64,000 bases of DNA from Capra hircus (lineage: Eukaryota > Chordata > Mammalia > Artiodactyla > Bovidae): positions 11,178,001-11,242,000 of the forward strand of contig NC_030813.1 in assembly GCF_001704415.2 (NCBI RefSeq). The letters are read 5' to 3'. Shown one piece after another: positions 56,966-64,000 of the stretch (the first letter of the stretch is position 1; each line of letters starts with the position of its first letter). A model generated the notes under the pieces. The model was not told the origin of the DNA and made no database searches. It was given only the letters and a program-made list of their open reading frames with translations. Made by a program: the position numbers and the translations under genes.

Positions 56966-58534
56966 AACTATATTTTTGAAGGAGAAAACCTAACACATTT
57001 GAAACATAATGAATATGATCATTCAGAAAAAAAATTTTTTAATGAAAAACCATAGAGCAGAAGAAACAAGGAAAGAATGGAAACAGGGAAGGACAGTGAG
57101 AAGGAATGGTTCAAACCATTCCTTCCAGCTTGACCCCAGCTCACCAGACTCAAAAGAAATCAATTGCTTCCTGTGACAAAGTAAATCATACTAATGGCTC
57201 CTGAAGCCGTCAGATTATCTCTAACAAGGACTGTGTGAGTGTGAGTGTATGTGCACATGTGATGGGGAATTAGGAGAGGGGAAGAGATGACTAACAAATT
57301 TAGCCTTAAAATTTTTGGAAATTCATTCCAAGTAATGGCTATCTTGGAAAACCTCAGTCTAGCGTAAACTGAATAACCAATGCTCAATTTTATTCTTGTT
57401 GGTCCTTTCTCTGATTGCTGTGAGTCTCTCACAAAGTACAAAGCCACAAGTGGTAGAAATATATGTCAACAGCTCAAAAATCAAAGCAAACAACACTCAG
57501 GTTTGTTAAGCAAAAAAACAACCCCTTTGCCTTATCATTTTCTAACAGAAGATCTAAAATTTAAACTGCACTGACTTTACTACGGTTTTACTCCTTTGCA
57601 TCCACATATCTTCCTGGTGCTGAATCCTTTTAGTTGGATCATAACAGTCAATGACACAGAAAATGTTAGAAACTAACTTTTTTAAAAGTAACCTTGCTTT
57701 TCGTGCTCCCCTGTTGTTCACCTCACAGGACATCTCCTCTCTATTTGAAGGTGTTCACAAATTGCATATGCCCACTACACTGGAACTCCATGAGATGAAA
57801 GGCAAAATCACCCAGCTGCAACATTAAATGCATAATTTATCAGATCAGTTTCTTTCTATAGAAACAGTCATGAATTCTCTGTTCTATAATGTCAGTTCTC
57901 AGGTTTGTGTTATTGTTCATTGTCAACTTGCTGAAATCAATTCTAAAAGCATGACTCCCCATCCTGTGACATTGGATTCCAACTGCAAAAATACCAATTG
58001 CCATGAACAGCATGCTCTGGCTGTCAGTTCAGATTGACAGAATGTTCTAGCCAGGTCTCTTCTTTGCCCTTTCCATTTGTCTAACATTTGCCCTGTTCTA
58101 CTAGCCAACTTGTATGAAATTAATTGCTCAAATGGCCAAATGATATTTAAATTATACGGAAAGCAACTCAGCAAGTATTTTTCCATTTAAAATCGCTTAC
58201 TAGACAAACATATTGTGAAAAAACATTTGGGGACAAATGGCAAAGTTTGATAGGGGACTTGGGACTGAGGACTGGATGGCATTAAGAAGATTTTATTTTC
58301 AGATGTGGTGATGTTATTGTGACAGTATATGTGCTCTTCTTTTTGTAAAGATGCAAATTGGAGGCAGTTCAAGATGAAATGTAATGATGTATATAATTTC
58401 TTTCACAATAGCTCAGAGAATAAAAACTGAAGTTATAAAGTGAAAAATAAAGCTATCAGTTTCCAAAACATAATTGATGATTTTCATTAGCTCTCATGTT
58501 GGCATATATTCTTCCAGTTAAAAGGTAAGTATTA
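56966..58534. other. Unique stretch
   Basis: Includes a short (gt)n run near 57233-57256. Open frames up to 95 residues have no support. Confidence 0.4.
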
Positions 58535-58715
58535 TTACATAATAGTTATGGAATGCTTGTTTTGTGCCAGGCACTCTCAGAAGTATTTCATATGCATGAT
58601 CACATTTAAGTATCCAACAAACTTGTTTCTGGTAGATAATAATATTCCCATTTTAAACATGGAAACTGTACTTCAGAGAGATTAAATAATTTTTCTAGAT
58701 TATACAGTTTTTTCA
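58535..58715 (+). repeat. MIR SINE
   Basis: Core 'ttttgtgccaggcactctca', 'attcccattttaaacatgga' and 'ttcagagagattaaataatt'. Confidence 0.8.
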
Positions 58716-58925
58716 GTTACTCTCCAATGTGTATACTCACACACACAGAGATACACACACAAACACACATATTGAAACAAAAATATACATACCTCCCCAA
58801 AAGCTTTCATTCAAATGTGATCTTTGCTTATTATGTATATGCCTCACTATTCCCTAAGTTTCTTAGACACAGACTTATACACTTTCAACTAGGTAAGCCT
58901 CCAGAGACATCTAGGCTTGCAGCTG
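58716..58925. other. Unique stretch with an (ac)n run
   Basis: A short acac-rich tract lies at 58737-58772. Confidence 0.5.
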
Positions 58926-59169
58926 CAAATTTAGACAGTGTGTACATGTGCAGCCGCTCAGTCGTGCCCAACTCTTTGTGACCCCATGGACTGTACCCCA
59001 CCAAGCTCCACTCTCCATGGAAATTTCCAGGCAAGAATACTGAAGTGGGTTGCCATTTCCTCCTCTGGGGGATCTTCCCAACCCAAGGATCAAACCCATG
59101 TCTCTTGCAGATTCTGCACTAGCAGGCAGATTCCTTACCACTGAGCAACCTGAGAAGCCCAAATTTAGA
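58926..59169 (-). mobile_element. Bov-tA SINE, minus orientation, with target-site duplication
   Basis: Body 58936-59160. The duplication (c)aaatttaga is at 58926-58935 and 59160-59169. Confidence 0.93.
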
Positions 59170-59334
59170 GCAACGGTTTTGAAACTGTTCTTTGCAAAGC
59201 TGTGAGTTCCATGGAAGATATCATGGTTCCCATCTCAGTTAGGAGACTCCCTTTGAGTAGACTCTTCTTTTAATCCATCTTATTTATCAGGCTGCACATA
59301 AAATCTTATTTGATAAAAAATATTCTGCTACTAG

Positions 59335-59555
59335 AGCTTCCCAGGCGGGGCTAGTGATAAAGCATCTTCCTGCCAATACAGAAGCATGAGAGAGGAGGGT
59401 TTGATCCTTGGGTCAGGAAGATCCCCTGGATGAGGGCGTGGCAACCCACACCGGTATTTCTGCCTGAAGAATCCCATGGATAGAGGAGCCTGGTGGGCAA
59501 CAGTTGGTGAGAGTGCAGAGTTAGATACCGCTGAAGTGACTCAGCATGCATCCAC
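59335..59555 (+). mobile_element. Bov-tA SINE
   Basis: Diverged + orientation copy, head 'agcttcccaggcggggctag', 3' end 'ataccgctgaagtgactcag'. The flanks share only ctacta. Confidence 0.85.
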
Positions 59556-60591
59556 GCTCATTCTACTACTAAAAAAAAGGTTTGAACAATGCATATCTAG
59601 ATAAACAAGTAGATAATACCTTCATGCAATCCTTTATGACTTATTATTTATCTCAATAAAGCTCTTGAAAGTTATTGAAAGACAAGTCAAGAGTATACCC
59701 CTGGAAAGGACAGTGAGTCCAGTAGCTCCCGCTGTGGGAGTCCAGTGCAGCGCTGTCTGGTACAATAGGCAGGTGTGCTGCGAGCAGGCCCACACCCTCC
59801 TGTAAACTGCTTAAAAGGGGCTGATCTCCTCTGCTCCTGGGTGAGCCGGGCGACAGCCTCAGGTGAGACTAAGATTGTCAGCAGACAGCAATTCTGAGCG
59901 TGATCTTACACAGCAGTACCCGAGCAAGCTAGTCTTCACAATTCCAAGCCATAGCCCCTGCCTGAATAATTTTAGCTTGGAACACATTTATAGGGTTCTA
60001 CCTATTGCCCCTTAAACCATATGAAAGTGCCCAATAAACCATACAGAGCGCAAGATCAGCATCTATATATGAATCTGCAGTAATAAGCCGAATATTTTAC
60101 CTACATTAACTTTCACTTTAAGATATTTTATATGTACTAAATAACTCTTTTCTTCTGCCAGCAAATATATAACAGGGGCTAGCTTCTATTAAGGCCACTA
60201 TTAGATCCTGGTAATAAAATGAATTCATTTTCATATAAGAGAATGCTTATCGTTCAGTTGTCTGGAGCAGGGACTATTCATCTAGAGATATAAAATATTT
60301 ATGAAGTGTGTAGAAATGGGTGGAGAGAGTGACCAGAACACAGTTCCTTCCTCTTGAAGGTATTATGTGATGCATCGATAACCCATCCCCACTGACTTAA
60401 TTCCCTTAGTATTATAACATAAATCTTTATACATTGTTAACCAGTTGATGTTAATTAGTGTAGTGCAATCCTTAATAATAATCTCTGCCCACAAATTTAA
60501 AAACAAGAAAGCTTGGGTGAAAGCCAGTTTTAGACGACCCTGGACATTTTTGACAACAGAGTAGCACAAAGTGTGACAGTGGTTAGTCCTG
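59556..60591. other. Unique stretch with a GC-richer block at 59735-59880
   Basis: The block has several CpGs, a TATA-like ttaaaagggg at 59811-59820 and, 40 bases on, a donor-like CAG with GTGAGA at 59863. This could be a fragment of an LTR or a first exon. The rest is AT-rich and unannotated. Confidence 0.4.
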
Positions 60592-60694
60592 GGATTGTTG
60601 TTGTTTAGCCGCTAAGTCGTGCCCGACTCTTTCGTGACCCTAGAATGCTCCTGCTGCTGCTGCTAAGTCGCTTCAGTCGTGTCCAACCCTAGAA
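60592..60694 (-). mobile_element. Bov-tA tip carrying a 40-bp BOV-A2 tip with target-site duplication
   Basis: Outer fragment 60592-60645, (gtt)n then 'gctaagtcgtgcccgactct'. The inner insert 60646-60685 is just the (gct)n tail and 'aagtcgcttcagtcgtgtcc' of another SINE. The 9-bp duplication accctagaa is at 60637-60645 and 60686-60694. Confidence 0.85.
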
Positions 60695-61038
60695 CAGGAG
60701 TGTGTAAATGCAGCCTGTATCCTCTGGAATGTTGGTTTGAAATATTTGCACTTGCATTAAGCAAGAAAATAGCACACACTTGATATTAAAATCTTAATGA
60801 GTTCACAACTTGGGAGAAATAAAGAGCTGCTTTTTTAAAAAATAGAATGGACCACATACAGAGTGATACCAAAGGGGAAGATGGTGACAAAATCAAAAGA
60901 ACCAGGAAAAGTCTGTATACAGTCACGAAAGAACCAACTTCCTCCCCCTGCAATCCACTATTTGGCCAGATTTTATTATTTTAGCTTAATTATAATATAT
61001 GGCCCAGTCACAGAGTAGCTAAGGATATAGCAGTTAGT
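60695..61038. other. Unique stretch
   Basis: Nothing recognised. Confidence 0.4.
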
Positions 61039-62367
61039 ATTGGTATGTTTTGATTTAGGTCATACCTGAATGGTCTAGTGGTTTTCCCTACTTTTCTTCA
61101 ATTTAAGTCTGGATTTGGCAATAAGGAGCTCATGACCTGAGCCACACTCAGCTCCCGGTCTTGTTTTTGCTGACTGTATAGAGCTTCTCCATCTTTGGCT
61201 GCAAAGAACATAATCAATCTGATTTCGGTGTTGACCATCTGGAGATGTCCATGTGTAGAGTGTTCTCTTGTGTTGTTGGAAGAGGTGTTTGCTATGATCA
61301 GTGCATTCTCTTGGCAAAACTATTAGCCTTTGCCCTGCTTCATTTTGTACTCCAAGGCCAAATTTACCTGTTACTCCAGGTGTTTCTTGACTTCTTACTT
61401 TTGCATTCCAGTCCCCTATAATGAAAAGGACATCTTTTTGGGGTGTTAGTTCTAAAAGGTCTTGTAGGTCTTCACAGAACCATTCAACTTCAGCTTCTTC
61501 AGCATTACTGGTTGGGGCATAGACTTGGACTACTGTGATACTGAATGAAATATCCATAACCTCAGATATGCAGATGACACCACCCTTTTGGCAGAAAGTG
61601 AAGAGAAACTTAAAAGCCTCTTGATGAAAGTGAAAGTGGAGAGTGAAAAAGTTGGCTTAAAGCTCAACATTCAGAAAACAAAGATCATGGCATCCAGTCC
61701 CATCACTCCATGGGAAATAGATGGGGAAACAGTGGAAACAGTGGCAGACTTTATTTTGGGGGGCTCCAAAAACACTGCAGATGGTGATTGCAGCCATGAA
61801 ATTAAAAGACGCTTACTCATTTGAAGGAAAGTTATGACCAACCTAGATAGCATATTCAAAAGCAGAGACATTACTTTGCCAACAAAGGTCTATCTAGTCA
61901 AGGCTATGGTTTTTCCAGTGGTCATGTCTGGATGTGAGAGTTGGACTGTGAAGAAAGCTGAACACTAAAAAATTGATGCTTTTGAACTGTGGTGTTGGAG
62001 AAGACTCTTGAGAGTCCCTTGGACTGCAAGGAGATGCAACCAGTCCATTCTGAAGGAAATCAGCCCTGGGATTTCTTTGGAAGGAATGATGCTAAAGCTG
62101 AAACTCCAGTACTTTGGCCACCTCATGTGAGGAGTTGACTCATTGGAAAAGACTCTGACGCTGGGAGGGATTGAGGGCAGGAGGAGAAGGGGACGACAGA
62201 GGATGAGATGGCTGGATGGCATCGCTAACTCGATGGACGTGAGTTTGAGTGAACTCCGGGAGATGGTGATAGACAGGGAGGCCTGGCGTGCTGTGATTCA
62301 TGGGGTCGCAAAGAGTCGGACACGACTGAGTGACTGAACTGAACTGAACTGAACTGATTGGTATGTT
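61039..62367. mobile_element. BovB LINE with 5' inversion (twin-primed), 11-bp target-site duplication
   Basis: Insert 61050-62356. The left part (61050 to about 61557) is minus strand and encodes the BovB endonuclease: VYAPTSNAEEAEVEWFCEDL, IIGDWNAKV and TWTSPDGQHRNQIDYVLCSQ. A GSDHELL-type motif reads GSGHELL. The right part (about 61558-62356) is plus strand, starts at the reverse-transcriptase box LRYADDTTLLAES and runs through the C-terminus to gaact tail units. The RT fingers between them are absent. The perfect duplication attggtatgtt is at 61039-61049 and 62357-62367, so both parts entered as one event. Confidence 0.95.
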
Positions 62368-63094
62368 ATACTGAGAAAATTAAATCCCTCCTGTGTGAGT
62401 TTTTATGTGAGCTTCAACAGCTTACTTAACAAGTTCATATGTGAATGATATGTCAGCTTATCTACCCATCATTCTTTTCCTGAATATATCCACCAAGTTG
62501 GTGTCCGCCCACAGAATGACTTGTAACTAAGTTGTAAAGTAAACATATGCAGTTTTGCATTTCATCAGATTTACTGTGACCGCTTCCAATTTTTGTCTTT
62601 CTCATTATCTCCCTAATCTGGTTAGAAATTTTTCCATTCCCTAATCTTTGCAAAGAGTTGATACTAAACCAGAAATTTCCAGTTTCCTGGGACATTGTAC
62701 AAATTAAATACATGTAGATTGTTTGTTCTCTATGGTGTGAAATGAGAAGCTCTCCCTCAAATGCTAAGAGAGTTTTCAGTGGTCTTCAAGTAGTAGCAAA
62801 TCTCAAATACAACCTGAAAGAACTTTGTTCCTCTTAGCATTTTCTTTGGTTCCCCCATCTTTCTCAATTCAAATATGTGTAGCAAAAGACCCAATATTGT
62901 GGGGGGGGAAAGTGCTAACTAAACTGATGCTTAAAACCACCCATTATCAACTATACCTTGAGAAAAAAATATATAAAGGAAAAAAATGTAAAAAACAAAA
63001 CAAAAACAAAAAAATACCTAACCCCCTTCATCTGTTCTTAGCTCAAATAACTGAGCATATATATGTTTTATTTTTCTCAAAATAAAAAAAAATA
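62368..63094. other. Unique stretch
   Basis: A/C-rich low complexity at about 62975-63016. No gene recognised. Confidence 0.4.
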
Positions 63095-63170
63095 CTCTTG
63101 CACAGTCCCTAGCACATAGTAAGCATTCAATAGTACATGTTGAATAAAATCTTTGAATAAATGAATGAAA
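63095..63170 (+). repeat. L2 or MIR 3' tip
   Basis: 'cctagcacatagtaagcatt' then 'caatagtacatgttgaataa' and gaat units are the typical 3' terminus of L2/MIR. Confidence 0.7.
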
Positions 63171-63724
63171 AAATGCTGTTAGTTTCCACATCATGTCCTT
63201 CGTGGCTCCCTTTTGAATTTATTTTTCCAATATGGTGCTTGAATTCTCAGTTTAGACTATTAAACTTATCTGAGTCGTGAGTAAGAATCCATTCATTCCT
63301 CTTGGGCAGCATCCACTTTGCTTTCTGCTGACAGGAAAGCTACAGACCTAAGGTTCTGACTTCCATTGGCATCAGCGGCATTTTAGGAAGATTCATTCAC
63401 ACAGGCTATAGCTTAATACATCAGCACTAGTGCCTCGTTCGTGTTTTTTAACTGTTAAAGCACCTCTAAGCATGTAATATTAGAAAATCAACCAAACATT
63501 GACTCAGGCCAATCATACCAAATTATGGAGGGAAAGCGGATAATAATTAGCTCTCGTTAGGATGAATAACATGTTTTATAGGCTTATTTTAATATCGCAA
63601 GTATAATTATGTATAAGCAAATAATAGATATTTACAAGTACCTTTCTGTAGCAAGTTTTCAATAATCAACCACAACAAAAAGAGATTAGAACAGAAAACT
63701 TTTGGCATATTTATCAATCTATAT
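63171..63724. other. Unique stretch
   Basis: Nothing recognised. Confidence 0.4.
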
Positions 63725-63931
63725 TGATAATAGATTCCCAGGTGGTTCAGTGGTAAAGAATCTGCCTGCAATGTAGGAGACCCGGTTCGATCCCTGGGTC
63801 AAGGAGATCCCCTGGGGAAGAAAATGGCAACCCCTCCAGTATTCTTGCTGGAAAACCCCGTGGACAGAGGAGTCCATGGGGTCGTAAAGAGTCGGACACA
63901 ACTAAGCGACTAAAACACACTTACTGATAAT
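63725..63931 (+). mobile_element. Bov-tA SINE with probable target-site duplication
   Basis: Body about 63733-63924. The direct repeat tgataat is at 63725-63731 and 63925-63931. A short internal deletion removes part of the 'gagcctggtgggctacag' region. Confidence 0.88.
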
Positions 63932-63957
63932 TATTGTTTTAAAGGGATAATATATGA

Positions 63958-64000
63958 GGAGAAGGCAATGGCACCCCACTCCAGTACTCTTGCCTGGAGA
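63958..64000 (+). mobile_element. BOV-A2 SINE, cut by the window end
   Basis: First 43 bases of a Bov-A monomer (gagaaggcaatggcacccca...). It continues beyond the window. Confidence 0.85.

Noticed and set aside
1..64000. CRISPR arrays, prophage, operons, bacterial promoters
   Set aside because: The whole window is vertebrate genomic DNA. Regular repeats found are microsatellites or transposons.

Overview
This window is mammalian, from a ruminant, and most likely a bovid such as cattle or a close relative. It holds many copies of the Bov-tA and dimeric BOV-A2 SINEs, several BovB (RTE-clade) LINE fragments and a near full-length L1 of the bovine type. Older layers (CHR-type tRNA SINEs, MIR, L2, MER5A, MLT1, a mariner MITE) match a cetartiodactyl genome. 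Family names were assigned by eye, without a database search. There is no bacterial, plasmid or phage content. Nearly every long open frame is transposon-derived.

Host gene. The best-supported gene is on the + strand. Its last three coding exons appear to lie at 31689-31783 (or from 31708), 36759-36857 and 41883-41942. They join in phase 0 across two introns of about 5 kb, keep one open frame, end at a TGA, and are followed at once by AATAAA. The encoded C-terminus looks like a short coiled coil plus a polar basic tail. I do not recognise the gene. Another exon-like block with consensus splice sites lies at 14867-14981, but its phase does not join directly to the first of these exons. I see no convincing exons downstream of 42 kb.

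Layout. 1-13.7 kb: mostly unique non-coding DNA with MIR, L2, a CHR SINE, two BovB fragments and an L1 tail. 13.7-17.6 kb: SINE cluster, mariner MITE, exon candidate and L1 tails. 17.8-27.65 kb: one minus-strand L1 of about 8.3 kb after removing its insertions, flanked by a 9-bp target-site duplication. It carries a Bov-tA in ORF2 (12-bp duplication) and a 1,302-bp solo endogenous-retrovirus LTR in its 5' UTR (6-bp duplication). 27.7-36.6 kb: SINEs, exon A, a 5'-inverted L1 and a 195-bp inverted duplication. 36.7-42 kb: exons B and C with a CpG-rich composite at 39.3-39.8 kb between them. 42-64 kb: repeats and unique DNA, including a 1.2-kb BovB with reverse-transcriptase motifs, a 628-bp L1 with a 14-bp duplication, and at 61.05-62.36 kb a BovB whose 5' part (endonuclease) is inverted relative to its 3' part, bounded by an 11-bp duplication.

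The value of the window lies mainly in its nested insertion history. Many insertions have exact target-site duplications, so their order can be read. I did not find a clearly new functional system. The items most worth a second look are the inverted duplication at 35.1-36.0 kb, the unnamed gene end, the CpG-rich composite and the tandem units in the L1 5' UTR.
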